The translations under genes and the position numbers were made by a program. Positions 31,004 to 39,423 of a DNA stretch of 50,514 nt are shown in pieces; positions within the stretch are counted from its first letter, which is position 1, and every line of letters begins with the position of its first letter. The notes below the pieces were generated by a model that made no database searches, was not told where the DNA came from, and was given only the letters and a program-made list of their open reading frames with translations. This DNA is from Agrilactobacillus composti DSM 18527 = JCM 14202 (GTDB taxonomy: Bacteria > Bacillota > Bacilli > Lactobacillales > Lactobacillaceae): the NCBI RefSeq assembly GCF_001436375.1, contig NZ_AZGA01000018.1, positions 1 through 50,514 on the forward strand, written 5' to 3'.

Positions 31004-31730
31004 AAACTTGTTGGTGGTTGAACACCTGACCAAAAACTACCCGAAATTCCATTTAACTGATATTTCCTTTGCCCTGGCCCCGGGGACCATTATGGGTTTG
31101 ATCGGCGTCAATGGCGCCGGCAAGTCCACCATCTTAAAAAGTATTGCTGGCCTGGTGACTCCAGACGAGGGCACCATTGTTAACGCCGCTACTGACAATT
31201 TGGCAGTCATGCTGGGGGAGACGGTTTATTACCCGGAAAAGCGCCTAGCCACCATTACTGCAATAACGCGGCGGTTTTACCCCACCTGGGATGCGGCCCA
31301 GTACCGTTATTACCTGGATTTCTTTAAGCTGGATGACCACCAGCGGGTCAAAACCCTGTCAACGGGGATGCAGATCAAATACCAATTGGCCGTGGCTATG
31401 AGCCACCACGCCCCCGTCTTGATTTTAGACGAACCCACCAGCGGCATTGACCCGGTTTCCCGGCAGGCCATTGGCCAGGTGTTGCAACACTATGTGGCAG
31501 ACGGCCAACACAGCATTTTATTTTCCACCCATATCACCACGGATCTGGCCGCCGTGGCGGATACCATTACCTATATCCATGATGGCAAATTGCTGTATAC
31601 CGCGCCCAAAGCCGCTTTCAGCGCTCACTTCAAACAACAATTTGGCCTCAAAGCTACTGACCCCCTGAGTTTTGATGAGATCATGCTAAAAATTGAAAGG
31701 CAGGTGTTAGTTGATGCCATTCCTGATTAA
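30993..31730 (+). CDS. ABC transporter ATP-binding protein
   Basis: 245-aa ATPase. Walker A GVNGAGKST, a degenerate signature LSTGMQIK, Walker B LILDEPTSGID, H-loop FSTHITTDL. The ATG at 30993 overlaps the regulator's end by 11 bases and has GGAAAGGCGG upstream. Resembles YtrB/BcrA-like ATPases of small exporters involved in envelope stress or peptide resistance; the cargo is not known. Confidence 0.88.
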   Translation: MTNKNLLVVEHLTKNYPKFHLTDISFALAPGTIMGLIGVNGAGKSTILKSIAGLVTPDEGTIVNAATDNLAVMLGETVYYPEKRLATITAITRRFYPTWDAAQYRYYLDFFKLDDHQRVKTLSTGMQIKYQLAVAMSHHAPVLILDEPTSGIDPVSRQAIGQVLQHYVADGQHSILFSTHITTDLAAVADTITYIHDGKLLYTAPKAAFSAHFKQQFGLKATDPLSFDEIMLKIERQVLVDAIPD

Positions 31731-32349
31731 AGAGTACGCCCTAGCCGCCCATCCCACCACCTGGTTCTTCCTCTGGCTGGGGGCCTTGGTCCTAGTGCCC
31801 ACTTATCCCTACAGTGTCATCTTCTTTTTTGCCATGTTAGCCCCAACCCTAGATTTGGTCTACGCCAAACAAACCCAAGATATTTTGTACACCGCCCTCT
31901 TGCCTGGGGGTAAAAACGGCGTGGTTTGGGGGAAAGTGCTGTATACCTTTACGTTTCAAACGGGGATGTTACTGCTAACTATTCCCTGGGCCTGCCTGCG
32001 GACACTATATATTCAAAACAATCCCATCGCCCTCAACGCCAATGTGACTTACTTTGGGTTTGGACTATTGGCTCTAGCCTTGTTTGACTTTATCTTTTTG
32101 ACCGGCTTCTTTAAAACCGGTACGAAAATCGGCTGGCCTTATTTTTGGGGCACCTTGGCCGCCCTACTGGTTTTAGGGGTCATGGAAACCCTCCCCCATT
32201 TACCAGGCTTTGCTTGGGTCAATTCAGTCCAGCCCCAAGACCTATGGCGCCAGTTGCCTTTTTTACTGGTGGGGTTAGTGGTCTTTGTGGCCAGTTTCTT
32301 TGGGACCCGCCACCGAAGCCTAAAGCGGTTTGAACAGGTAGACTTGTAG
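31714..32349 (+). CDS. ABC-2 type permease
   Basis: 211-aa membrane protein with about six hydrophobic segments, partner of the preceding ATPase and overlapping its end by 17 bases. The pattern LDLVYAKQTQDILYTALLPGGKNGVVWGKVLY is typical of ABC-2 membrane proteins. ATG at 31714 follows CAGGTG at seven bases. The transported compound is unknown. Confidence 0.8.
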   Translation: MPFLIKEYALAAHPTTWFFLWLGALVLVPTYPYSVIFFFAMLAPTLDLVYAKQTQDILYTALLPGGKNGVVWGKVLYTFTFQTGMLLLTIPWACLRTLYIQNNPIALNANVTYFGFGLLALALFDFIFLTGFFKTGTKIGWPYFWGTLAALLVLGVMETLPHLPGFAWVNSVQPQDLWRQLPFLLVGLVVFVASFFGTRHRSLKRFEQVDL

Positions 32350-32436
32350 GCTTTATTCGAAAGTGGGCAGATAGCCCATAGAAACACTAGGATTACTAGG
32401 AAAATGAAAGCAGAATAAACTTTGAATTTTTAAATG

Positions 32437-32475
32437 AACCAGCCAAAATCAAGTTCTGATTTTGGCTGGTTTTTT
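32437..32475 (+). terminator. Terminator of the XRE-AbrB/ABC operon
   Basis: AACCAGCCAAAATCA pairs perfectly with TGATTTTGGCTGGTT, followed by a T-run. Confidence 0.85.
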
Positions 32476-32708
32476 GGGTTGTTGATCCGGATGCTGTGGA
32501 AAATTGCGGGCTATTTTGAAGAAAAACCGCGTTTACGGTCATTTTTCCAGCGTTCAGGACAAAGTTTCCCGCTGGCTGGAAAAGTGGGTTATCATATTGC
32601 CAAGGCATAATAAGGTTGGTTGGGCTGAGAATTTTAATGCTGCCATTCTTCTGAATCAATGCACGATATAGAAACTACCCCACTAACTTAGATTGGAATT
32701 GAATATTG
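32476..32708. other. Non-coding stretch, nothing recognised
   Basis: Part of a 359-base gene-free gap after the ABC operon. Apart from the terminator before it, no promoter, repeat or coding pattern is convincing; short open frames here lack ribosome binding sites. Confidence 0.5.
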
Positions 32709-33026
32709 ATGAAAAATGTCATTGACTTGCGCTTATTAATTGCCGGCGTCGTTATCTTAATCGGCGCCATTGGATCCACAATTGTCCATAACCCCCAGTC
32801 TGCTTTGGGCTTTATAGTAACAGAGGCATTATTTATGTTTACGGAATTTATCCGGCATCAAGCTTTAACAAAACGAGATGTGGCCTGGGTGCTGGTGGCT
32901 ATCTTGGCCATTGCGCTGTCGGGTGTCATTACAGGCTTGCTTAGACATGATTTTAAAGCAATGATATTAGTAGTTTTGATAAGTTTTTTGGCTGGGTGTG
33001 CCACCTATTTGAAAGGGACTGCTTAA
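32709..33026 (+). CDS. Small membrane protein, unknown
   Basis: 105-aa protein with about three or four hydrophobic helices (LLIAGVVILIGAIG, VLVAILAIALSGVI, ILVVLISFLAGC). No family recognised. The ribosome binding site is weak (TTGGAATTG). Lies in a cluster of small membrane genes (33085, 35192) interrupted by the IS605 element. Confidence 0.6.
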   Translation: MKNVIDLRLLIAGVVILIGAIGSTIVHNPQSALGFIVTEALFMFTEFIRHQALTKRDVAWVLVAILAIALSGVITGLLRHDFKAMILVVLISFLAGCATYLKGTA

Positions 33027-33084
33027 TATGGCGGCTGTAACAAACTAGTAAATCTCACAGTTAATTGGGGAGGACGGATAACAA

Positions 33085-33207
33085 ATGATCAAAAAGAATA
33101 TCATCACTGGTATATATCTAGGACTATTTATGGCAGTTAACGTTGTTATCTTAGCGCTGACCTATAAATATCAGTCAAAGCTGATTAGCTGTTTGATTTT
33201 TGAATAA
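33085..33207 (+). CDS. Small membrane ORF, probably truncated by the IS605 insertion
   Basis: 40 aa with one transmembrane helix (GIYLGLFMAVNVVILALTY). Strong SD GGGGAGG before ATG. Its 3' end coincides with TTGAT (33193-33197), the likely insertion target of the following element; beyond the element the frame continues for 25 codons, so the present stop may lie inside the IS. No function known. Confidence 0.5.
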   Translation: MIKKNIITGIYLGLFMAVNVVILALTYKYQSKLISCLIFE

Positions 33208-33279
33208 AAGCGAGGAAACACAGTCTTTCAAGGCCGTGATGAATCGCTAAGCAATAGGCACCTATGGTACTTATTTGTA

Positions 33280-33295
33280 TGCTATAATATGCCTA
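33280..33295 (+). promoter_or_regulatory. Extended -10 promoter of tnpA
   Basis: TGCTATAAT places the -10 at 33283-33288. The start point, about seven bases on, would coincide with the ATG at 33295, giving a leaderless mRNA. No clear -35 and no ribosome binding site is seen. Confidence 0.6.
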
Positions 33296-33738
33296 TGAAT
33301 AAAAGTGTTAATCCATTAACGCATGGTCGAACCTCGGTCTACAATCTCAACTATCACATTATCTGGGGCACAAAATATCGCAATAAGGTGCTGAAAGGGA
33401 ACATCGAGACCGCCCTAAAGGAAATACTGATGCGGATAGCTCAGGATTACGACTTTCAAATCGACCACATGGAGATCGGCCAAGATGACCACATCCACTT
33501 GCTGGTAACGGCACCGCCTAAAATTTCGGTGACGAATATCGTGCGGGTACTTAAGGGTATCAGTGCTCGGCAATTGTTCCTGCGCTTCCCCGAATTGAAG
33601 TCGCGTTACTGGAAAGTGAAAAATCGTCATCTATGGTCACCAGGCTATTTTGCGGAATCAATCGGAACAACGAATCAGGATGCAGTTGCCAAGTATATTG
33701 ACGATCAGCGTGAGAAAGAAAAGCAGTTACCGGAATGA
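33295..33738 (+). CDS. tnpA: IS200/IS605 transposase TnpA (Y1 HUH)
   Basis: 147-aa single-strand transposase. HUH motif HIH (residues 66-68, in QDDHIHLLV), catalytic tyrosine Y134 with Q138 in AKYIDDQ. All catalytic residues are present. Start at 33295 is preferred over 33289 because of the position of the -10 box. Could mobilise this element; whether it recognises the different IscB ends is unclear. Confidence 0.93.
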   Translation: MNKSVNPLTHGRTSVYNLNYHIIWGTKYRNKVLKGNIETALKEILMRIAQDYDFQIDHMEIGQDDHIHLLVTAPPKISVTNIVRVLKGISARQLFLRFPELKSRYWKVKNRHLWSPGYFAESIGTTNQDAVAKYIDDQREKEKQLPE

Positions 33739-33748
33739 GGTGCACCGC

Positions 33749-34927
33749 ATGGTGTTGAAAGCATTCAAACTTCGAATCTATCCTAATCAGCAGCAACAGG
33801 ACTATTTGGCGCGGGCCTTCGGGCACACCCGCTGGGTTTGGAACCAGATGCTGATGATGCTCTTGGCGCGCCGTGAGAACTTACCAAAACAATGGTATCT
33901 CAACAACTTTGCACTGAATTATCTGCTTACCCGACTCAAGGCAGAGACTCCTTGGCTGCGGGAAGTGGACGCCACCATGCTCATCAATGCGACCCGCGAC
34001 CTGCATGACGGCTTTACGCGCTGGTTCAAGCATCAAAACCAAATGCCTAAAAAGAAGGTCCGGCGCTGGGCCCAAAGTGCCACCAGCAATGCGGTGAATG
34101 GTAATATCAAGATTCTGGACGATCATCACTTACAGGTCCCGCGCATGGGCGTCGTCTATTTTAGAGCCGGACGCCTACCTGCGGGTAAAGTCAAGCAGCT
34201 GACATTGCGCCAGAACGCAGCCGGTCAATACTATGTCGCCGTGCTATGCGAGTGCGAGAACCAAACACTCCCAAAGACTGGAAAAGTAGTTGGCGGCGAC
34301 TTGGGCTTGAAGGCGCTGCTCAACCTATCCGATGGTCAGATCGAACCACTCTTCCGCTATGATAAACGACTGAGCAAGCAGCTGCACGAGTGGGAGAAGA
34401 AAATGGCTCGACGCCGAATTGGTGCGAAAAAAGCAATTGCCCGGGACAAACATGAGCATCCCGGCAATGTCCGTACCCTGGCAGATTTTGCCAATTACCA
34501 AAAAGCCCGGCGCAAAGTAGCTGCCATCAAAGCCCACATCGCCAACCAACGGGCGGATCAGCTGCAAAAATATACGACGTGGCTAGTTCGGGCGTATGAT
34601 TTGATCGTCTTGGAAGACCTGAACGTTAAGGGCTTGCTTAAAAACCACAAGCTTGCCCGCGCCATCAGCAACGCCAGCTGGGGCAAACTGGTCACCATGA
34701 TCCAGTACAAATGTGCCTGGTACGGAAAGCAACTTATTCTGGTGCCGCCAGCCTACACCAGCCAGGAATGTGCCGTCTGTCATGCCCGCAACCATCGGTT
34801 GGGCCTGAGCAAGGGGCAATGGCTGAAAGTGCGGGAATGGGATTGCCCTAATTGCGGTGCCCACTTAGACCGGGATGTCAACGCTGCCCAAAACATCTTA
34901 AGCAAAGGTCTTAAACAATCTGCCTAA
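33749..34927 (+). CDS. tnpB: RNA-guided nuclease TnpB
   Basis: 392-aa TnpB, ten bases after tnpA. RuvC residues are intact: D184 (VGGDLGLKAL), E289 (IVLEDLNVKGL), D376 (LDRDVNAAQNI); zinc ribbon CAVC (341-344) and CPNC (366-369). SD GAGGTG before ATG 33749. Uses an RNA made from the right end to cut DNA next to a TAM and thereby keeps the element at its donor site. Confidence 0.94.
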   Translation: MVLKAFKLRIYPNQQQQDYLARAFGHTRWVWNQMLMMLLARRENLPKQWYLNNFALNYLLTRLKAETPWLREVDATMLINATRDLHDGFTRWFKHQNQMPKKKVRRWAQSATSNAVNGNIKILDDHHLQVPRMGVVYFRAGRLPAGKVKQLTLRQNAAGQYYVAVLCECENQTLPKTGKVVGGDLGLKALLNLSDGQIEPLFRYDKRLSKQLHEWEKKMARRRIGAKKAIARDKHEHPGNVRTLADFANYQKARRKVAAIKAHIANQRADQLQKYTTWLVRAYDLIVLEDLNVKGLLKNHKLARAISNASWGKLVTMIQYKCAWYGKQLILVPPAYTSQECAVCHARNHRLGLSKGQWLKVREWDCPNCGAHLDRDVNAAQNILSKGLKQSA

Positions 34928-35072
34928 AACGGCAACGGGTCTGGAACGAGTGCCCGCGGTTAAAAGCCATGGCCTCTACTCGGCTGAGTACCATTGCCGA
35001 GCAAGCGAGTGGTGTTCCCAGAAGCTCGTCCTTTCAAGGACGAGTAGTTCACGATAGATGATACTATTATAA
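34900..35072 (+). ncRNA. Right-end guide RNA of TnpB (reRNA/omega RNA)
   Basis: The tnpB 3' end and following bases form structured scaffold (for example ACTCGG/CCGAG segments and the 35025-35044 hairpin) ending at TTCAC 35052. By analogy with known TnpB systems the guide is the next DNA, GATAGATGATACTATTATAA. The 5' end inside tnpB is approximate. Confidence 0.6.
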
Positions 35073-35191
35073 GACGAATAGTAATTGACAGGAAATCGGT
35101 ATTTACGTTACGGTCAGCACAAGGCTGATTTTTGAACATGGGTTGATCTATTTTCAATTGTGAGATTAACACAAAGTTTGGAGGGATAGCT

Positions 35192-35548
35192 ATGACAATC
35201 CTGAACAAGATTCTTAGCGGATTTACCAAATTTCGGCAGAATCGTAAGCTGAATGCTACAACGGCCGGTGTGTTATTTTTAGCGGGTATCGTCGCTTCGC
35301 TGGTGGTGGGGGATGCCAAAACGGCGCTGTTGTTTATCTTAACTGGCGCGATGGTTATTTTCTTGGCTTATAATCGGGGCAGATCCTTTAGCCCTCAAGT
35401 GGTGCGGCTGATTGTGCTGGCTACGGTATTTGTACTGATTGTGGGCCTTGTTGCGGCTTGGTTGGTGGCAAATATGCGGGCGCTAATTGGATTGGTTCTG
35501 GCTGGTGGGATTATTATTTGGTTTACTTATGACCATAAAGTTGATTGA
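35192..35548 (+). CDS. Small membrane protein, unknown
   Basis: 118 aa, basic N-terminus (FTKFRQNRKLN) and about four hydrophobic helices. SD GGAGGG before ATG. Pattern of helices resembles the protein at 32709, perhaps a distant paralogue. No family assigned. Confidence 0.6.
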   Translation: MTILNKILSGFTKFRQNRKLNATTAGVLFLAGIVASLVVGDAKTALLFILTGAMVIFLAYNRGRSFSPQVVRLIVLATVFVLIVGLVAAWLVANMRALIGLVLAGGIIIWFTYDHKVD

Positions 35549-35589
35549 TTATTTTCAAATTGCCCTAGGCATGAAGCTTGGAAAGACAA

Positions 35590-35657
35590 AAACGCTGGCG
35601 GCGTGCGACAAAACGGTAGTATAACCGTTTTGCGGCATTCTTCCAGCGTTTATTTAT
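35590..35657 (+). terminator. Terminator with nested stems
   Basis: AAACGCTGG/CCAGCGTTT encloses GCAAAACGGT-type inner stem; followed by TATTTATTTTTTT. Serves the gene ending at 35548 and possibly the convergent gene. Confidence 0.65.
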
Positions 35658-35678
35658 TTTTTTATTAAAAGAATAATT

Positions 35679-36269
35679 CTAGGCAAACGGATTGCCATAT
35701 TGCTGGCAATACTTATAAAAGCCCAACGAATATAGCGCCGTTGCCTTGTCCACCCCTTGGTCAGGCAAGAAGTGCACCATTTTCAAAACCAAGTTGGTAA
35801 AAGGTAGTGCAGCGGTGCCATTGGCGGTGACCAGGTTGCGGTCAGCCACTGCTTGGGTGGCTACAAAATCGGCTGGATTTGTATAAGCTGAGTCTTGTTG
35901 CCACAAATATTGGGCATTGCCGGTGTGGCGATAGCCGGTCAACAAGCCGTTTCTGGCTAGGTAATCCACGGCACCGCAAATGGCTGCGACGGGTTGATGC
36001 TGGTTTAAGCGCTTGGTAAGTAGGGATTTGAGGGTCTGATTTTCCAAAGCCCAAGATTTACCGCCAATCAAAACTAATAAATCAGCATCTTGGGGGATGT
36101 CAGCCAGTTGGTAGTCCACGGTCGTCTGCAGGCCGCCTAAAGAAGTCACTTCAGGGGCGATTGAGGCCGTTTTGACGAGCCACTGGTCGGTTTGATTCAG
36201 GTAACTGGTTAAATAACAGCCCTCATAATCTGCGTAGTGATTCATCATAACAAAAACTGCTTGTTTCAA
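35679..36269 (-). CDS. DJ-1/PfpI family protein
   Basis: 196-aa class I glutamine-amidotransferase-like protein. Nucleophile cysteine in AICGAVDYLA (elbow), LLVLIGGKSW before it. Start TTG at 36269 has GGGAGG at seven bases; an upstream extension lacks such a signal. Members act as chaperones, glyoxalases or proteases; role here unknown. Neighbour of an isochorismatase-like hydrolase on the same strand. Confidence 0.8.
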   Translation of the reverse strand: MKQAVFVMMNHYADYEGCYLTSYLNQTDQWLVKTASIAPEVTSLGGLQTTVDYQLADIPQDADLLVLIGGKSWALENQTLKSLLTKRLNQHQPVAAICGAVDYLARNGLLTGYRHTGNAQYLWQQDSAYTNPADFVATQAVADRNLVTANGTAALPFTNLVLKMVHFLPDQGVDKATALYSLGFYKYCQQYGNPFA

Positions 36270-36379
36270 AACAAAACCTCCCAGCACATTTGAACATTTG
36301 TTCCATATTAATGGTACACTGGCAACCTTGAGAATGCAATATACTTCCAGCAGGACTAACATACGTTAAGCGTCTTGAT

Positions 36380-36892
36380 TTATTGACTGTCGGCTTCCAG
36401 CACGGTCTTGGGCAGCACTTCGGCAAAGGTGCCAGCCCAGATATGTTCGTGGTGTTTGATGATTTGTTGGGCAGTCAGATCCGGTGCGTCCAACGTGGAA
36501 TCTAGACCCTGAATAATAGCCATTTGAAAACCCAAGTCATGGCCCACCCGAAGGCTAGAATCAATGCAATATTCCGTCTGCAGGCCACAGACTTCCACGG
36601 TATTGGCCCCAAAGTCATGCAACACAGCGGCTAAACCCGTTTGGAAAAATGGATCAGAATGATATTTTAAAATAACCCGGTCATTTGCTTGGCGTTGTAA
36701 GTTAGCCACCAACTGCCAATCATGGTTGTCATAAATCATCGTATCGTCGTTATGCTGGACGAAAATCACAGGATGGTGGGCTTGATGATAGGCGGCGATT
36801 CGCTGATTGATAGCACCTACGAGTTGGTCGAAATGATAAGCTTTCTGTAACCCATATTGCACGTCAATGACCACTAAAACATCTTTGAGCAT
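36380..36892 (-). CDS. Isochorismatase-like cysteine hydrolase
   Basis: 170-aa hydrolase with the D-K-C arrangement: Asp in VVIDVQ (about 10), Lys in ILKYHSDPF, Cys in VEVCGLQTEYCID. The NDDTMIYDNHDWQL segment is typical of the family. Substrate may be nicotinamide, an isochorismate or a carbamate; not determined. SD AGGAAG before ATG. Confidence 0.83.
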   Translation of the reverse strand: MLKDVLVVIDVQYGLQKAYHFDQLVGAINQRIAAYHQAHHPVIFVQHNDDTMIYDNHDWQLVANLQRQANDRVILKYHSDPFFQTGLAAVLHDFGANTVEVCGLQTEYCIDSSLRVGHDLGFQMAIIQGLDSTLDAPDLTAQQIIKHHEHIWAGTFAEVLPKTVLEADSQ

Positions 36893-37114
36893 AATTGATT
36901 ACTTCCTTTTGTTCTATTGTAACTGTTAGCAGGCAATTTAACCATCGGTGACACTATGGGGTTTGCCCGCTTGTTTTAAAGTACGCTGAACACTGGGGCG
37001 CTCACCCTTGCTTGAACCCGGCCAAACTTACAAACAGATGACAAAGTTGTTCGTTGAAAACACCCTCTAAAATTTATACAATATTTTCATGAAAATTTTT
37101 AGGAGGCTGTATTT

Positions 37115-37888
37115 TTGAATTTGCTAAAAAGAGGGTTAACGTCGTTTGATCTAAAAATGATTGGGATTACCTTAATGGTGCTGGACCATATCCATCAAAT
37201 GTTTTACTTTGTCGGCGCCCCCGATTGGTTTTCAATGCTAGGACGCTTGGTAGCGCCAATTTTCTTATTCCTATCTGCAGAAGGGTTCCACTACACCCAC
37301 AGCAGAAAACACTACATGATGAACTTATTAGTGGGCTTTTGGATCTGTAATATTTCCTTCACATTGATTGCCCGACTCTTGCCGAACCCCAAAGTGGTGT
37401 TAATGAACTCCATCTTTGGGACGTTATTTTTAGGTTTATGTTTTATGTGGGTTTTAGACGGATTCTTTGGAAAACGTAAGTATCCCGGTAAAGCGGTTTT
37501 GGGCTTATTGGGGTTAATTGCCTTAACAATACTGCCGTTGCTTTTGATGAGTAGTCTACATTTATCCGGCATGGGGCTGAGCGTTTTATTGACCCTGCTT
37601 CCTTCGCCAATGCTTGTGGAAGGCGGCCCGGTCTTTATTATCACTGGGGGTCTGTTATACCTATTTCGGGAAAAACGGTGGGCCCAATATCTGGTCATTA
37701 TCATTTTAAGCGTGCTGTCTTTTATCACCAATGGTAAAGGAGATTATCAGTGGCTAATGGTCTTCTCACTGATTCCCATCGCCTTATATCACGGCCAACA
37801 GGGTAAAAAAGACAAATGGTTCTTTTATATTTTTTATCCCGTGCATATTTTGATTTTATATGCAATTTCCAGTCTTTTCTTTGTATAG
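37115..37888 (+). CDS. TraX family membrane protein
   Basis: 257-aa membrane protein with about eight helices. N-terminal SFDLKMIGITLMVLDHIHQMF and GRLVAPIFLFLSAEGFHYTHS are TraX hallmarks. Start TTG with AGGAGG seven bases upstream. F-plasmid TraX acetylates pilin, but chromosomal Firmicutes homologues have no proven job; they look like acyltransferase-3-like membrane enzymes. Stand-alone gene. Confidence 0.82.
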   Translation: MNLLKRGLTSFDLKMIGITLMVLDHIHQMFYFVGAPDWFSMLGRLVAPIFLFLSAEGFHYTHSRKHYMMNLLVGFWICNISFTLIARLLPNPKVVLMNSIFGTLFLGLCFMWVLDGFFGKRKYPGKAVLGLLGLIALTILPLLLMSSLHLSGMGLSVLLTLLPSPMLVEGGPVFIITGGLLYLFREKRWAQYLVIIILSVLSFITNGKGDYQWLMVFSLIPIALYHGQQGKKDKWFFYIFYPVHILILYAISSLFFV

Positions 37889-37969
37889 TATACAAATCTC
37901 TGCAAAATACATTCAAGTTGTCAATATACTTTGCAGAAATCTGGATAGTTGTTCGTTCAATAAGCACAA

Positions 37970-38007
37970 ATAAACAACCCCCGGTCAAATTTCCGGGGGT
38001 TGTTTAT
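37970..38007. terminator. Bidirectional terminator
   Basis: ATAAACAACCCCCGG pairs with CCGGGGGTTGTTTAT over a short loop; serves the TraX gene and the convergent oxidoreductase. Confidence 0.85.
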
Positions 38008-38011
38008 GCCA

Positions 38012-38911
38012 TTAAGCAAATTGGACCAGGGTTCGGCCCCGTTTAGCGGCGCTTAAAACGTGGTGCTGGGCTATTTGAATGTCTTGATAGCTATAAGTGG
38101 TATCAATATAAGCTTTCAAATCACCATTTTGCAATAAGGCCAGGATCTGCTGGTAACTTGTTGGGGCCAGGGGATGATTGCTAAATTGCACCCGGATGTC
38201 GGCGCGATGGGCGGTGTAATCTGGCAAGCCGGCAACTAAAAGTTGACCGCCGGGTTTTAAGACGGTTTCTAACTGGGTCACCAGCGGGATATTGCTGGTG
38301 AGGTCGAAGAGATAATCCATAGCTTGTCTGGGGATGGCGGTCGCCTCTTCGTAAACAGTGGTCTGCTTAAAGTTAGTTTTGATAAAGGCCGCACTTCTTT
38401 TAGAGGCCAATATGTGGACTTGCACTCCAGCTCGAGTTAATAATTGCACCAGATACGTTCCCACGCCCCCAGAAGCACCGAGGATGACTGCCGAGTCGCC
38501 GGACTGAATGCCGGATGTCTGCCAAAATAGCCAGGCGGCGTCCGCTCCACCGATCACGGTGGCACCGGCGGCCAGAGACACAGATTCAGGTAAAACAAAG
38601 GTATACAAGGGAATGGTAGGCACCACATATTGTGCAAAACTACCCTGGGGTGTTACACCGATGACCCGTTGGCCAACTTTGTGGGTGTTCAAGGCCCCGG
38701 CTTGAACCACGGTGCCGGCAAAACCATAGCCAATAATGCGCGGTAGGGCCACTTGACCCAAGGTCCCTTGTTCACCCAGGATGTCGTAGGGCAAAACGGG
38801 ATTATATTTAACTTGAATCAAGTTGGTCATGGGATTGGACTGGGGTTGGGGTAGCGTTTTTAGCGTAAGGCTGTCAATGCCGTTGAAATCTTGTTGGACG
38901 ATGGCTTCCAT
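38012..38911 (-). CDS. MDR/zinc-type alcohol dehydrogenase-like oxidoreductase
   Basis: 299-aa NAD(P)H-dependent medium-chain reductase, quinone oxidoreductase group. Nucleotide-binding motif ILGASGGVGTYLVQLL (about 145-160); catalytic zinc ligands are lacking, typical of zinc-free quinone reductases. The ATG at 38911 is one base after the stop of the upstream gene, with AAGGCGGTG in between, so the two are coupled. Confidence 0.84.
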   Translation of the reverse strand: MEAIVQQDFNGIDSLTLKTLPQPQSNPMTNLIQVKYNPVLPYDILGEQGTLGQVALPRIIGYGFAGTVVQAGALNTHKVGQRVIGVTPQGSFAQYVVPTIPLYTFVLPESVSLAAGATVIGGADAAWLFWQTSGIQSGDSAVILGASGGVGTYLVQLLTRAGVQVHILASKRSAAFIKTNFKQTTVYEEATAIPRQAMDYLFDLTSNIPLVTQLETVLKPGGQLLVAGLPDYTAHRADIRVQFSNHPLAPTSYQQILALLQNGDLKAYIDTTYSYQDIQIAQHHVLSAAKRGRTLVQFA

Positions 38912-38912
38912 G

Positions 38913-39347
38913 TTACACACCGCCTTCTGAAAACGAGCTGGTTTCTGCCAATTGGGCTAAGTTGGTCAAGTTGATATTAAAAGCGTGTTTGGCGATGGGG
39001 GCCAATAAGGTCAGCGGTAATTTTAACCTGTTTTCACCCACGAGATAAAAGCTCTCTTGAATCACAGTTTGCCCGTCTTCAGCTACCAAGGTGAAAATCA
39101 AATCATAAGCGATGCGACCGCCTGTGCTGCGATAGAAAATTTGGTTAGCTTGACTGCCGATGGCAATGTGTTCCCTTTGATTCAAAGCTGAGCCAGACCG
39201 CTGAAGCCAGAACCCATTAGCATCGTTGTTAACGGTACTGACTTCTGGATCCCAGCGTAATAGTTGTTGGGGATTGCTTAGGATCTGTTTGATAGTGGCA
39301 ACGGTAGCGTGGGTGGCAATAGTATTAGTAAAAAAATCTTTGGTCAT
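38913..39347 (-). CDS. SRPBCC (START-like) family protein
   Basis: 144-aa protein with polyketide-cyclase/START-like pattern: ATVATIKQILSNPQQLLRWDPEVSTV and a long C-terminal helix. Such folds bind hydrophobic ligands. SD AAAGGAGG before ATG. It forms an operon with the oxidoreductase at 38012; the XRE/TPR regulator upstream may control both. Confidence 0.72.
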   Translation of the reverse strand: MTKDFFTNTIATHATVATIKQILSNPQQLLRWDPEVSTVNNDANGFWLQRSGSALNQREHIAIGSQANQIFYRSTGGRIAYDLIFTLVAEDGQTVIQESFYLVGENRLKLPLTLLAPIAKHAFNINLTNLAQLAETSSFSEGGV

Positions 39348-39423
39348 ATTAAAAGACCTCCTTTATTTGATGGCCTTAGCTTACAAAAATTAGGGGGTCT
39401 TGAAAAATAAGCATACTAATATT

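Larger units (their letters stand above)
33198..35052 (+). mobile_element. IS200/IS605 element with tnpA and tnpB
   Basis: Complete element: left hairpin 33219-33238 and right hairpin 35025-35044 share the loop TTTCAA (right stem CTCGTCC/GGACGAG is perfect; left stem CACAGTC/GGCCGTG has one mismatch and one G-U pair). Between them lie tnpA and tnpB in the same direction. Left tip assigned after TTGAT 33193-33197, right tip after TTCAC at 35048-35052; both tips are inferred. Confidence 0.82.

Noticed and set aside
32396-32659. 87-codon minus-strand frame after the ABC operon
   Set aside because: It runs through a perfect terminator hairpin and has no domain or start signal.
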